In this document: positions 1 to 6,637 of the stretch, one piece after another | Layout: every line of letters starts with the position of its first letter | Numbering within the stretch: position 1 is the first letter of the stretch | Assembly (NCBI GenBank): GCA_003645435.1 | Contig: QNFD01000049.1 | Coordinates: 1 to 11,445 of the forward strand | From: Gammaproteobacteria bacterium | GTDB taxonomy: Bacteria > Pseudomonadota > Gammaproteobacteria > GCA-001735895 | Reading direction: 5' to 3' | Length of the DNA: 11,445 nt | Translations under genes and position numbers: made by a program | The notes under the pieces: generated by a model | What the model was told of the DNA's origin: nothing | Database searches by the model: none | What the model saw: the letters and a program-made list of their open reading frames with translations, nothing else

Positions 1-59
1 CAGGTATCGACATGGTGAAATCGATCGCGAATTTCACTCAATAGGGATTCGTTGAACAT
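1..59 (-). CDS. N-terminus of an unidentified leftward gene (truncated by window edge)
   Basis: An ATG at 59-57 opens a frame that stays open for 19 codons to the window edge. The peptide reads MFNESLLSEIRDRFHHVDT and ends in a partial codon TG. A good Shine-Dalgarno sequence (GGAG, in 65-69) sits a few bases upstream, which is the main evidence that this is a real start. The gene follows the dioxygenase gene by 61 bp on the same strand, so the two are probably co-transcribed. The 61-bp gap holds a weak hairpin (arms 86-92 and 101-107, one mismatch). The peptide is too short to assign a family. A PLP-dependent class V aminotransferase-like protein is only a vague impression from the IRxRFHHVD stretch. 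Confidence 0.6.
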   Translation of the reverse strand, partial: MFNESLLSEIRDRFHHVDT

Positions 60-120
60 TTTTTCTCCGTTTAAGTTGTGACGGGCGCTAACTGCCTATT
101 GTCAGCGATTCAGAACCGGC

Positions 121-909
121 CTACGCGCGTCCGGCAATATCTCGATGCAGTCGCTCAAATTCATCTCGTTTCTGCATCGCGACTGGCTCCAGATCCGAAG
201 TCGCTGCCAGATCGTTTTCATAATGTCGATAGCGATCAACACCGCGAGCCAGTAAGGCCGTGTAACCAGGTATCTTTGTTTGCCGCACATGGGGTGCTAT
301 GTATTGAATATTGAGCCCAATACGCCGGTCGGCACTCGTATTGGGTGATGACGCATGTAGCAGCCAGCCATGATGGAACGAGGCCTGGCCGGACTTTAAA
401 GGAGCGGCGACAGCCTTCGACTCGTCGATATCGGCGACCCGCTGGCTTTGAAACAAAACGTTATTTTCATCTTGCTCACCGAGTATATGATGCTGTTGCC
501 CAAGCTGGTGACTTCCAGGAATCATGCGCATGCAACCGCTGTTTTCACTGGCATCGGACAGGGCCAGCCAGACCGAGACCTGGTCATCGCTGTCCAGTCC
601 CCAGTAGGTCAAATCCTGGTGCCAGCTCACATGCGATTTGGCGTTTGCTTCCTTGATGATGTAGGTCGCGTTATAGATCAGCAGGTCCGGACCAATCAAC
701 TGTTCGACGACATCGAGAATACGTGGATGGCTCACGAGTTTTGCCGCCGACGACAATATCGTATGTACTTTCGCGAGGTAGTGCATGGAGCCAATTTGCT
801 GTTCCGCACGCTCGAGTTGTCGGCGGTGATCGGCAACTTCAGCACGGTTAAGAATATCGATGCCCGAGAGGTACCCTTCGGAATTATAAAGCTCTTTTTG
901 GCTCATCAT
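121..909 (-). CDS. Phytanoyl-CoA dioxygenase (PhyH) family Fe(II)/2-oxoglutarate-dependent oxygenase
   Basis: The 262-residue protein has the usual length for the PhyH family of cytoplasmic non-haem iron hydroxylases, which includes ectoine hydroxylase. The double-stranded beta-helix signature is visible. The HxD pair is in SWHQDL (His97, Asp99), the distal histidine is in GWLLHASSPN (His185), and Arg195/Arg196 in DRRIG are candidates for the 2-oxoglutarate-binding arginine. PGSH (131-134) is a further common family motif. The start is the first of two tandem ATGs (909-907 and 906-904), with a GGGG stretch just upstream; the second ATG would cost one residue. The gene is divergent from the LysR regulator at 1059 and probably in an operon with the gene entering from position 59. 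The substrate cannot be predicted: the family hydroxylates amino acids, ectoine, acyl-CoAs and natural products. Family assignment is firm; function is open. Confidence 0.9.
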   Translation of the reverse strand: MMSQKELYNSEGYLSGIDILNRAEVADHRRQLERAEQQIGSMHYLAKVHTILSSAAKLVSHPRILDVVEQLIGPDLLIYNATYIIKEANAKSHVSWHQDLTYWGLDSDDQVSVWLALSDASENSGCMRMIPGSHQLGQQHHILGEQDENNVLFQSQRVADIDESKAVAAPLKSGQASFHHGWLLHASSPNTSADRRIGLNIQYIAPHVRQTKIPGYTALLARGVDRYRHYENDLAATSDLEPVAMQKRDEFERLHRDIAGRA

Positions 910-965
910 CAGCGCCCCAGACCCAAGTTTTCAAGCGCAATGCTAGCATCGACATAAATAAATAG

Positions 966-991
966 ATAACAGTTAATTCTTTAATTGTTAT
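966..991. promoter_or_regulatory. Inverted repeat in divergent PhyH/LysR promoter region; candidate LysR operator
   Basis: Two 11-bp arms, ATAACAGTTAA (966-976) and TTAATTGTTAT (981-991), flank a TTCT centre and are reverse complements except at one position. The repeat lies in the 149-bp AT-rich spacer between two divergent genes, one of them a LysR-type regulator. LysR proteins commonly bind such dyads (T-N11-A type) and control the divergent neighbour. A TATAAA box at 1022-1027 could be the -10 of the LysR gene, but no good -35 is seen. Binding is inferred from position and symmetry only. Confidence 0.5.
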
Positions 992-1058
992 AAAATATTT
1001 CTTTAGAACATTTGTCGTCTATATAAATGTAATCAACTGCTGGAACTGGTCATCTACT

Positions 1059-1925
1059 ATGGATATTCGTTATCTCGACAGTCTCATTGCGGTCGTCGAG
1101 TTTGGTTCGATCGCACAGGCTGCACGCTCTCAAAACCTGACAGCCGCCGCCGTCGGTCAGCGCATCCTCGCTCTTGAAAAACACTTTAATGCCGACCTGT
1201 TAAACCGCAGTACGCACAAGGCTACCCCAACTGAAGCCTGTCTCAACCTGTTACCGCGTGCACGGCATATCGTTAACGAATTCTATGCGATGAACGCTGA
1301 TATAGATCATTCCGGACTTACCGGAAAGTTTTATCTTGGCGCCATTTCGACCGCTCTCACCGGTATTCTGCCTGCCGCTATTAAACAACTCTCTTTGACG
1401 GCGCCCGGACTGGTGCTACAGATTAAGCCAGGCACCTCGAATTCGCTATTTGCTGATCTTACCGATCGCCGCATCGATGCTGCGATTATCGTCTTGCCGC
1501 CTTACGCTCTGCCCAGCGCTTATCAATTTCTGGCACTTCGCGATGAACCGCTGGTTTTGATATCAAACCAGTCAAAAGGTAAAACAGTTCGCCAAAAACT
1601 GGAGCAAAACCCCTACATTTGCTATGACTCGCAATCCTGGGGCGGACTCAAGGCACGCCAATTTCTAAAGGACAAGGGTATCGAAATCGAACCTTATTAT
1701 GAGCTCGATGCAGTCGAAACAATCGAAAAGCTGGTGCAGCAGGGAATGGGGGTTTCACTCGTGCCGCAATGGGCCGGACTCGACATATCTTCACCAAACC
1801 TGGAAACCGAGATCGTCAGACCAAAACGCTACGGCCGTCGGCTTGTGCTGGTAAGCCAGGCCAATAGCCCAAGGAAAAAAATTACCGCCGCACTCGGCCA
1901 GGCCTTGCTAACTCCAATTGTTTAA
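1059..1925 (+). CDS. LysR-family transcriptional regulator
   Basis: The 288-residue protein has the normal LysR length and layout. An N-terminal winged helix-turn-helix spans about residues 1-60 (opening MDIRYLDSLIAVVEFGSIAQ, then AARSQNLTAAAVGQRILALE). A periplasmic-binding-protein-like effector domain spans about 88-285. Within it GKFYLGAI marks the usual first strand of the domain and QQGMGVSLVPQW the conserved late strand that is G(x)GI(x)xLP-like in the family. The upstream Shine-Dalgarno site is weak, but this ATG gives the canonical N-terminus. The gene is divergent from the PhyH oxygenase operon, so regulation of that operon is the likely job, with a metabolite related to the oxygenase substrate as effector (inference). 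The inverted repeat at 966-991 is the best operator candidate. Confidence 0.93.
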   Translation: MDIRYLDSLIAVVEFGSIAQAARSQNLTAAAVGQRILALEKHFNADLLNRSTHKATPTEACLNLLPRARHIVNEFYAMNADIDHSGLTGKFYLGAISTALTGILPAAIKQLSLTAPGLVLQIKPGTSNSLFADLTDRRIDAAIIVLPPYALPSAYQFLALRDEPLVLISNQSKGKTVRQKLEQNPYICYDSQSWGGLKARQFLKDKGIEIEPYYELDAVETIEKLVQQGMGVSLVPQWAGLDISSPNLETEIVRPKRYGRRLVLVSQANSPRKKITAALGQALLTPIV

Positions 1926-1952
1926 TCTCTGCCCTGCATATTGCATAAAAGC

Positions 1953-1974
1953 CGCGAAAACAGGCGTTTCCGCG
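1953..1974 (+). terminator. Weak hairpin after LysR gene; possible terminator
   Basis: Arms CGCGAAAAC (1953-1961) and GTTTCCGCG (1966-1974) pair at 8 of 9 positions across a 4-nt AGGC loop, 27 nt past the LysR stop codon. No U-run follows (next bases ATATTCGC), so it is not a classical intrinsic terminator. It may simply be a 3'-end or mRNA-stability hairpin in the 93-bp spacer before hspQ. Confidence 0.3.
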
Positions 1975-2018
1975 ATATTCGCAATCCATGCTAAACTTTA
2001 ATACTGAGGCAGATTGTT

Positions 2019-2351
2019 ATGAAGGAATCCGATTCCGATGTATCGCAGGCGCGATTTTCGGTTGGTGAACTAGTCACCCACAGACTATTTCACTACCGGG
2101 GTGTAATCATTGATGTCGATGCCAATTTTCAAATGACCGATGAGTGGTATGAAATAGTGGCACAGTCACAACCACCCAGGGACATCCCCTGGTACCATGT
2201 ACTGGTGCACGAGGCCAAACATACGACCTATGTGGCAGAGCGCAACCTGGAATCAGACCCCAGTAATGAGGCGATCGCTCATCCGTTGATATCGAGCTAC
2301 TTTACCCGGCTCGAAGCGGGTCGCTACATCATCGACGCAAAAATCAATTAA
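2019..2351 (+). CDS. hspQ: HspQ / YccV-like hemimethylated-DNA-binding heat-shock protein
   Basis: The 110-residue protein matches the small HspQ family. FSVGELVTHRLFHYRGVIID corresponds to the FxIGQxVRHxLxxYRGVVxD opening, a DxxF/Y segment with DEWYE follows, and the hallmark PWYHVLV strand lies at about residues 57-63. Next come TTYVAERNL and the C-terminal HPLISSYF. HspQ of enterobacteria binds hemimethylated oriC DNA and also acts as an adaptor or specificity-enhancing factor for Lon protease. GAGG at 2006-2009 lies 9 nt before the ATG. The gene stands alone between the LysR gene and the convergent leftward operon and has no obvious link to the metabolic genes. Its last codons lie inside an AT-rich hairpin (2346-2368). 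Confidence 0.9.
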   Translation: MKESDSDVSQARFSVGELVTHRLFHYRGVIIDVDANFQMTDEWYEIVAQSQPPRDIPWYHVLVHEAKHTTYVAERNLESDPSNEAIAHPLISSYFTRLEAGRYIIDAKIN

Positions 2352-2368
2352 TCAACCTTTGATTAATT
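2339..2368 (-). terminator. AT-rich stem-loop with T-run between convergent genes; candidate terminator of the leftward operon
   Basis: A perfect 10-bp stem, AATTAATCAA (2346-2355) with TTGATTAATT (2359-2368), closes a 3-nt loop. Read leftward, the stem is followed by GATTTTTGC, giving five Ts (2339-2343). The pattern fits an intrinsic terminator for the HOT gene ending at 2403. Weak points are the nearly GC-free stem and its overlap with the 3' end of hspQ. Read rightward there is no T-run after the stem. Confidence 0.45.
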
Positions 2369-2402
2369 CTGAGTCGTTGCGATTAGAAATCAAATCATCC
2401 GG

Positions 2403-3707
2403 CTACCAATAACTGATCGCGGCGGTATAGATATTCTCGATATCGACCAGGTTGGTTTCCCGCGGCGCATTAGCAATTGGGCGCAGTTGCCGTACCGAGG
2501 ATGCCGCCAGGTCCTTGACATCAGCCGAACCAAAACCCAGCTCTCCAATGCCATTGGGCATACCGGTTTTTTTCATTAACTCGATAAGACGTCCGGCCAC
2601 CACTTCACCCGCGTCGTCGAGTCCAGCATCCAGCACATCGGCCCCGAGGCTATTCGCCGCCTGCATGTGTCTTTCCGGCGCCCCCGCTGCGGTGTAGCGA
2701 AAAATCGCCGGCGCCGAGGCGATCACGCTAATGCCATGGGGTATGAATGGTGACGCAATCGAGTAGCCATCGGTAGTAATATCCCGCATCAGGTGGGTGA
2801 CACCGTAAGACATTGCATGGGGTAAATGGGTACCGGTATTGCCAAACGCCATACCCGCCAGAGTCGCACCCCACATGAGCTGATCGCGTGCCTCGTTATC
2901 GCTGGCGTCATTGATGCCTCGCTCGATGAATTCACCGACCAGTTCAAGTGCCCGTATCGCGGCCAGGTCACTCCAGGGATTAGCGCCCTGAGCATAGGGT
3001 CGTTTCAATGGGTCCTCTACTTTAGCCCAACGCGTGTAGGCCTTCGAGGTATAGCATTCGATCGCATGGCTGAGCAGGTCAAAACCGGTCGAGGCCACGA
3101 CATTGCCAGGTAAACTATCACAGCAGGCCGGGTCTACCAGGGCCTCGTCGGGTAACAGAAAAGGGTTACCGAGTACAAATTTAGTATTCAATTCGTTGAT
3201 CCGGATCACCGATACGGAAGTACATTCGGACCCGGTGCCCGATGTGGTTGGGCAGGCCAGATGCGGCAACAAGGCACCAGGTATCGGCAAGCCCTGCCCT
3301 ATCGGTGGAGGGAAGTAATCGAGGAAATCGGCGGGGTAAAGGGCATAAGCCATGGCTGCTTTCGCGGTATCCATAACCGATCCGCCACCGACCGAGATTA
3401 CCCCGTCAAAATTGCCCTCGGTGATAAATTTTGCGGCGTTTATGACAGTAGTATCGTCGGGTTCAATGCGTATCTCGGAAAACACGGCGAAATCCAGTCC
3501 GGCTTCACGCAGCGATTGCTGGACAGTCGATACATAGGGGCCATCCTTTAGATGCGCGTCGGTAAACAGCGCAACCCGGCTCATGCCACGGTGCGCGGCC
3601 CTTGTTCCCGCTTCTTTCAGGCAGCCACGACCAAACGTCAGCTTCGGAACAGCAATCGTAAAACTATCGGCACCGTGCTCGCAGGGTGAAAAATACTGGC
3701 AACCCAT
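2403..3707 (-). CDS. Hydroxyacid-oxoacid transhydrogenase (HOT, ADHFE1-like iron-containing alcohol dehydrogenase)
   Basis: The 434-residue protein belongs to the iron-dependent alcohol dehydrogenases and specifically resembles the HOT branch (human ADHFE1). Shared features include DFLDYFPPPIGQG (128-140), RPYAQGANPWSD (236-247) and the long insertion before IPHGISV (322-328). Cofactor motifs are GGGSVMD (107-113) and TTSGTGSE (154-161). Predicted metal ligands are Asp210 and His214 (GFDLLSHA), His297 (HLPHAMSY) and His324 (PHG). HOT enzymes keep their NAD(P) bound and transfer hydride from 4-hydroxybutyrate to 2-oxoglutarate, giving succinic semialdehyde and D-2-hydroxyglutarate. AGGA lies about 10 nt before the ATG. 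It is the last gene of the leftward operon, 238 bp after the enolase-superfamily gene. Family call is strong. The physiological substrate here may differ: another hydroxy acid or a 2-oxoglutarate semialdehyde reaction is possible. Confidence 0.88.
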   Translation of the reverse strand: MGCQYFSPCEHGADSFTIAVPKLTFGRGCLKEAGTRAAHRGMSRVALFTDAHLKDGPYVSTVQQSLREAGLDFAVFSEIRIEPDDTTVINAAKFITEGNFDGVISVGGGSVMDTAKAAMAYALYPADFLDYFPPPIGQGLPIPGALLPHLACPTTSGTGSECTSVSVIRINELNTKFVLGNPFLLPDEALVDPACCDSLPGNVVASTGFDLLSHAIECYTSKAYTRWAKVEDPLKRPYAQGANPWSDLAAIRALELVGEFIERGINDASDNEARDQLMWGATLAGMAFGNTGTHLPHAMSYGVTHLMRDITTDGYSIASPFIPHGISVIASAPAIFRYTAAGAPERHMQAANSLGADVLDAGLDDAGEVVAGRLIELMKKTGMPNGIGELGFGSADVKDLAASSVRQLRPIANAPRETNLVDIENIYTAAISYW

Positions 3708-3945
3708 GATCGATTTCCTGTTTGTCGGTTGGTACTCAATAGTATCATCAAGTTATGGATTGGTAACCTTTCAAGAGGTGCAGTGGATTAATAAACAGGC
3801 ATCACTTCTCAGGTGATAATTTTTATCAATCTCGCAGAGGCCAGTCAATTATCGAGTAGAAAATTCTCGCTAGAGTTTAATCAGGAAGCCGAGAGTTTAG
3901 TGCTAGCAGATGGTTCATTAGATTGGTATCAAGATCTGCTATGAC
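3708..3945. other. 238-bp gap between enolase-superfamily and HOT genes
   Basis: No convincing gene is seen on either strand. The only repeats are a short AGAGTTTA direct repeat (3872-3879 and 3892-3899) and a 5-bp ATCAC/GTGAT stem near 3801-3817. On the minus strand TTACCA, 16 nt, TACTAT offers a mediocre promoter for the HOT gene. TTGTCGG at 3722-3728 matches the half-site-like heptamer at 9211-9217. The gap is long for one operon, so HOT may have its own promoter. Confidence 0.35.
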
Positions 3946-5049
3946 TTACGAAAATGACAGGACGGTATCGCCCAGAATGTTGAAATCTGGCGTGACGCCC
4001 AGGCCGGGACTATCGGGCGCAGTCATCCTGCCATTAATACGCCTGGGTGCGCCGCTGGCGATAGTCACCGTGCCGTAGCTGTTAAAATCCGTAGCCGAAA
4101 AACAAAATTCTTCGGGTGTAGAGCGCGCCAGATGAGCGATTGCAGCAGTGGTAATGTCGCCGCCCCAGGTATCCTCAATCGTCATCGGGATGCCGGAGGC
4201 AACGCAGAGGTCACGCATCAGTTTTGCTTGTGTCAAACCGCCAACTTTGGAGATTTTGAGATTAATGACATCCATCGCATCCTCGGCGATACCCCTCACC
4301 AGCATCCCAGGCCCATCGATTACTTCATCGAGTATAAAGGGCAGCGCCGTGCGCCGTCGGATGGAGAAGCTTTCTTCATAGGTCATGCAGGGCTGTTCGA
4401 TATAAACATCAAGATCCGACACCGCATTCACCACCCGCGTTGCCTCGTGCCGGGTCCAGCCCGTATTGGCGTCCGCCACTAACAGGTCCGACGGTTTCAG
4501 CGCTGCCCGCGCGGCGCGTATGCGTTCGATATCGTCATTCACATCGCCACCTACTTTAAGCTGAAATTTGGTATAGCCTTCGGCAGCATAGCCTGCAATC
4601 TTGGTGGCCATAGCTTCGGGGCTCTCCTGGCTAATAGCACGATAAAGCGCCACATCATCCTGCGCGGCGCCACCCAGCAAGGTATATACCGGCTGGTTCG
4701 TGGCTTTGCCCAATAGATCCCAGCAGGCAATATCTATAGGAGCCTTGGCGTAGGGATGGCCGCGCAGGGATGCGTCCATTATACGATTGACCTCTCCTAT
4801 ATTGATTGGATCAAGGCCGATCAAATGCGGCGCCAGTTCAGTTAAACCGGCTCGCACACCACGCGCGAACGAAGGCAGATAAGCGGAACCAAGTGGGCAA
4901 CATTCCGCGTAACCTGTCAGGCCTTCGTCGGTTTCAATCGCCACCACCGTGCTGTCAAAAACGTCTATGAAATTGCCGTTCGACCAACTATAGCGCCCTT
5001 CTTTCAATGGCAGGTCAACCTGCCAGCATTTTATTGCCGTGATTCGCAT
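3946..5049 (-). CDS. Enolase-superfamily (mandelate racemase/MLE-type) enzyme, probable cis-3-hydroxy-L-proline dehydratase-like
   Basis: The 367-residue protein has the capping domain plus barrel of the muconate-lactonizing subgroup. General acid/base lysines are Lys165 (FQLKVGG) and Lys265 (NLKISK), placed on opposite faces. Metal ligands are Asp193 (VADAN), Glu218 (IEQP) and Asp241 (ILDEV). A glycine-rich [11 protein letters not shown] follows at 293-303. Tyr57 (LGSAYLPS) corresponds to a conserved tyrosine of the hydroxyproline-betaine epimerase HpbD. The STPEEF...ATDFNSY segment (310-325) looks more like cis-3-hydroxy-L-proline dehydratases and lacks HpbD's tryptophan in that region, by memory comparison. 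Likely reaction: dehydration and/or 2-epimerisation of a 3-hydroxyproline to a pyrroline-2-carboxylate. The Shine-Dalgarno site is weak (GGTCAGAG). Upstream lies a MITE, and before its insertion the gene started 15 nt after the ATPase stop. A betaine epimerase remains possible. Confidence 0.82.
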   Translation of the reverse strand: MRITAIKCWQVDLPLKEGRYSWSNGNFIDVFDSTVVAIETDEGLTGYAECCPLGSAYLPSFARGVRAGLTELAPHLIGLDPINIGEVNRIMDASLRGHPYAKAPIDIACWDLLGKATNQPVYTLLGGAAQDDVALYRAISQESPEAMATKIAGYAAEGYTKFQLKVGGDVNDDIERIRAARAALKPSDLLVADANTGWTRHEATRVVNAVSDLDVYIEQPCMTYEESFSIRRRTALPFILDEVIDGPGMLVRGIAEDAMDVINLKISKVGGLTQAKLMRDLCVASGIPMTIEDTWGGDITTAAIAHLARSTPEEFCFSATDFNSYGTVTIASGAPRRINGRMTAPDSPGLGVTPDFNILGDTVLSFS

Positions 5050-5068
5050 ATCGCTCTGACCAATTTAT

Positions 5069-5086
5069 GGAGCCTCTGATTAATTC
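5069..5086 (+). repeat. Left terminal inverted repeat of the MITE
   Basis: Eighteen bases that are the reverse complement of 5226-5243 with one mismatch. Directly preceded by the target duplication TTAT (5065-5068). Confidence 0.85.
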
Positions 5087-5141
5087 TGGGTGAATCGGGT
5101 TGTGATTCAAAATGCCGAAGCGTCGGACCGTTCAGTTCAAG

Positions 5142-5188
5142 GCGTGGAACGCAAGTAATAGCAGGGCTATTGCTAAGTTTCACAACGC
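5142..5188. repeat. Central imperfect hairpin of the MITE
   Basis: The inner stem AGTAATAGC (5154-5162) with GCTATTGCT (5166-5174) pairs at 8 of 9 positions, the exception being a possible wobble pair in RNA, around a 3-nt AGG loop. It extends imperfectly outward to GCGT (5142-5145) and ACGC (5185-5188). Because the element is transcribed with the operon, this hairpin would form in the mRNA. Confidence 0.65.
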
Positions 5189-5225
5189 GGAAATTGGTTA
5201 TTTTGGACACAACACGTTCATTCAT

Positions 5226-5243
5226 GAATTGATCAGAGGCTCC
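5226..5243 (-). repeat. Right terminal inverted repeat of the MITE
   Basis: Partner of 5069-5086. The next base starts the second TTAT copy (5244-5247), which contains the reverse complement of the ATPase TAA stop codon (5246-5244). Confidence 0.85.
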
Positions 5244-5966
5244 TTATTTAACTTTTGCAAGAAATTTCTTCAAGTGCTCGGATTTCGGCGCGCCAAAGAA
5301 TTCCTCCGGCGGGCAAATTTCCTCGATCTGACCCTGATGGAAAAATGCCACCCGGTCCGAGACTTCACGGGCAAAACCCATCTCGTGGGTCACGCAAATC
5401 ATGGTCATGCCTTCCTCGGCCAAAAGCCGTATGGTGTCGAGAACTTCACCGACAAGCTCCGGGTCTAGCGCGGATGTCGCTTCGTCGAATAGCATATAAT
5501 TTGGTTCCATCGCCAGCGCCCGGGCAATGGCCAGGCGTTGCTGCTGTCCGCCCGACAGCGCCGAGGGATAATTCGAGAGTTTGTCTCCAAGCCCCACATG
5601 TAGCAGCTGTTTCTCGGCAATTTCCAACGCTTTTGCCTTTGACCATTTGCGTACGATTTTCGGTGCCAGCGCCACATTTTCGAGTACCGTCAGGTGCGGG
5701 AAGCTGTTCCATTGCTGAAACACCATGCCCAGATTCTGGCGCACCGTATTCAAGTTGGTGTCCCTGGCATGCACATCGATTTCATCAACATGAATCTGGC
5801 CTTGTTGAATGGGCTCTAGTCCGTTAATGCAATATAACAGCGTGGACTTGCCCGAGCCGGAGGCGCCGATAACACTCAGTACTTCACCATTTTCCACATC
5901 GAGATCAATACCTTTCAACACCTGGAGGTCGCCGAAACTTTTGTGTAAATTTCGAATTTTAATCAT
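5244..5966 (-). CDS. Polar amino acid ABC transporter ATP-binding protein (GlnQ/HisP type)
   Basis: The 240-residue ATPase has the standard length and order of PAAT importers. Walker A is GASGSGKST (34-42), the Q-loop FQQWN (83-87), the signature LSGGQ (137-141), Walker B YMLFDE (157-162), the D-loop SALD (165-168) and the H-loop His194. It energises import through the two permeases encoded just upstream. The frame is open further 5', but the ATG at 5966-5964 is chosen because [12 protein letters not shown] is the canonical N-terminus. It also overlaps the permease stop as ATGA and follows an AAGGTGG Shine-Dalgarno site, suggesting translational coupling. The stop codon lies inside the target duplication of a MITE, so the insertion narrowly spared the coding sequence. 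Substrate is inferred from the neighbours to be a proline derivative. Confidence 0.95.
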   Translation of the reverse strand: MIKIRNLHKSFGDLQVLKGIDLDVENGEVLSVIGASGSGKSTLLYCINGLEPIQQGQIHVDEIDVHARDTNLNTVRQNLGMVFQQWNSFPHLTVLENVALAPKIVRKWSKAKALEIAEKQLLHVGLGDKLSNYPSALSGGQQQRLAIARALAMEPNYMLFDEATSALDPELVGEVLDTIRLLAEEGMTMICVTHEMGFAREVSDRVAFFHQGQIEEICPPEEFFGAPKSEHLKKFLAKVK

Positions 5967-6625
5967 TGGGACCACCTTTTTTCGAGGCGCGATGCGTAGT
6001 ATGAAACTGGATAAGACAAGGCGAAATAGAACGCCCCGACAATAGCCAGGATCAAGATAGTTTCCTGCGTCCTGGTGACGAGTATCTGGGAAGCTTTCAG
6101 TAGCTCTACATATCCAAGTACGGACACCAGCGCGCTGTCTTTCATAACACCGAGTGCGACACCCACCCATGCGGGGAAAACAGCCCGAAGCCCAATTGGC
6201 CAGACGACATAGCGTAGGTCCTGCCAGTAAGTCATACCCAGGCTACGGGCGGCCCGGCGCATGGGTTCGCCGACGGCCTCAATACCGCCACGGACCACAT
6301 TTGCGACGTTGGCGGAGGTATAGACGAGCAGCACGATCAGCCCGGCTTCAAACGGATCAAGCTTGAGGCCGATGATCGGGGCGAAGTTGAAAAACAGGAC
6401 CAGTTGAATGATCAGGGGAACCGACCGGAAGATGTCGAGAAAAGGGGCCAGCGTGAAGCTGCCTGCGACCCCGGACACACTAAGCGCCCAACCAAAAATT
6501 ATTCCCATCAACGACCCAATACTGATCGCCAGAAGCGAGATCCACAGTGTGCGCAGGGCGGCCCCACCGAGAAACAACAAATCGTTGGGGGAGAATCCGG
6601 AAAAGAATGTTGCTGTCGGTTGCAT
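5963..6625 (-). CDS. Polar amino acid ABC transporter permease (second of two)
   Basis: This 220-residue inner-membrane protein has the usual PAAT (HisM/GlnP-type) permease length. Hydrophobic segments are near residues 19-50, 69-84, 92-107, 152-170 and 188-212. The cytoplasmic EAA loop that docks on the ATPase is [20 protein letters not shown] (123-142), keeping the AA...G core. Early motifs include [17 protein letters not shown] and [15 protein letters not shown] lies about 6 nt before the ATG. It begins 12 bp after the first permease gene ends and overlaps the ATPase start by 4 bp, typical of a compact transporter operon. It presumably forms a heterodimeric channel with the protein of 6638-7297. 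Confidence 0.94.
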   Translation of the reverse strand: MQPTATFFSGFSPNDLLFLGGAALRTLWISLLAISIGSLMGIIFGWALSVSGVAGSFTLAPFLDIFRSVPLIIQLVLFFNFAPIIGLKLDPFEAGLIVLLVYTSANVANVVRGGIEAVGEPMRRAARSLGMTYWQDLRYVVWPIGLRAVFPAWVGVALGVMKDSALVSVLGYVELLKASQILVTRTQETILILAIVGAFYFALSYPVSYYASRLEKRWSQ

Positions 6626-6637
6626 CTTAGACTCCCG

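Larger units (their letters stand above)
5069..5243. mobile_element. MITE-like element, 175 bp, non-coding, with TIRs and TTAT target-site duplication
   Basis: The element begins GGAGCCTCTGATTAATTC (5069-5086) and ends GAATTGATCAGAGGCTCC (5226-5243), inverted repeats matching at 17 of 18 positions. Weaker complementarity continues to 36 nt per end (CGGGTTGTG 5096-5104 against CACAACACG 5208-5216). TTAT flanks both ends (5065-5068 and 5244-5247), a 4-bp target duplication. The interior has no credible gene but carries a long imperfect hairpin. These traits define a MITE moved in trans by a DDE transposase; the parent family (an IS5-like element is one idea) cannot be told from here. It lies between the ATPase and enolase-superfamily genes in the transcribed part of the operon. 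Confidence 0.85.

Noticed and set aside
448..957. 169-codon rightward open frame opposite the PhyH gene
   Set aside because: It lies antisense to a protein with clear PhyH motifs, has no recognisable domain, and is a frame shadow.
2358..2385. Relic of the MITE end downstream of hspQ (shared 12-mer TGATTAATTCTG with 5077-5088)
   Set aside because: The match is short and AT-rich, similarity decays quickly beyond it, and no second terminus or target duplication is seen.
3872..3899. AGAGTTTA direct repeat in the 238-bp gap
   Set aside because: Only 8 bp, two copies, 20-bp period, AT-rich. Within chance expectation and without a linked feature.
5967..6170. Upstream extension of the ATPase frame to an earlier start (308 residues)
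   Set aside because: The extra 68 residues overlap the permease gene, do not resemble ABC ATPases, and the ATG at 5966 has a good Shine-Dalgarno site and the canonical N-terminus.
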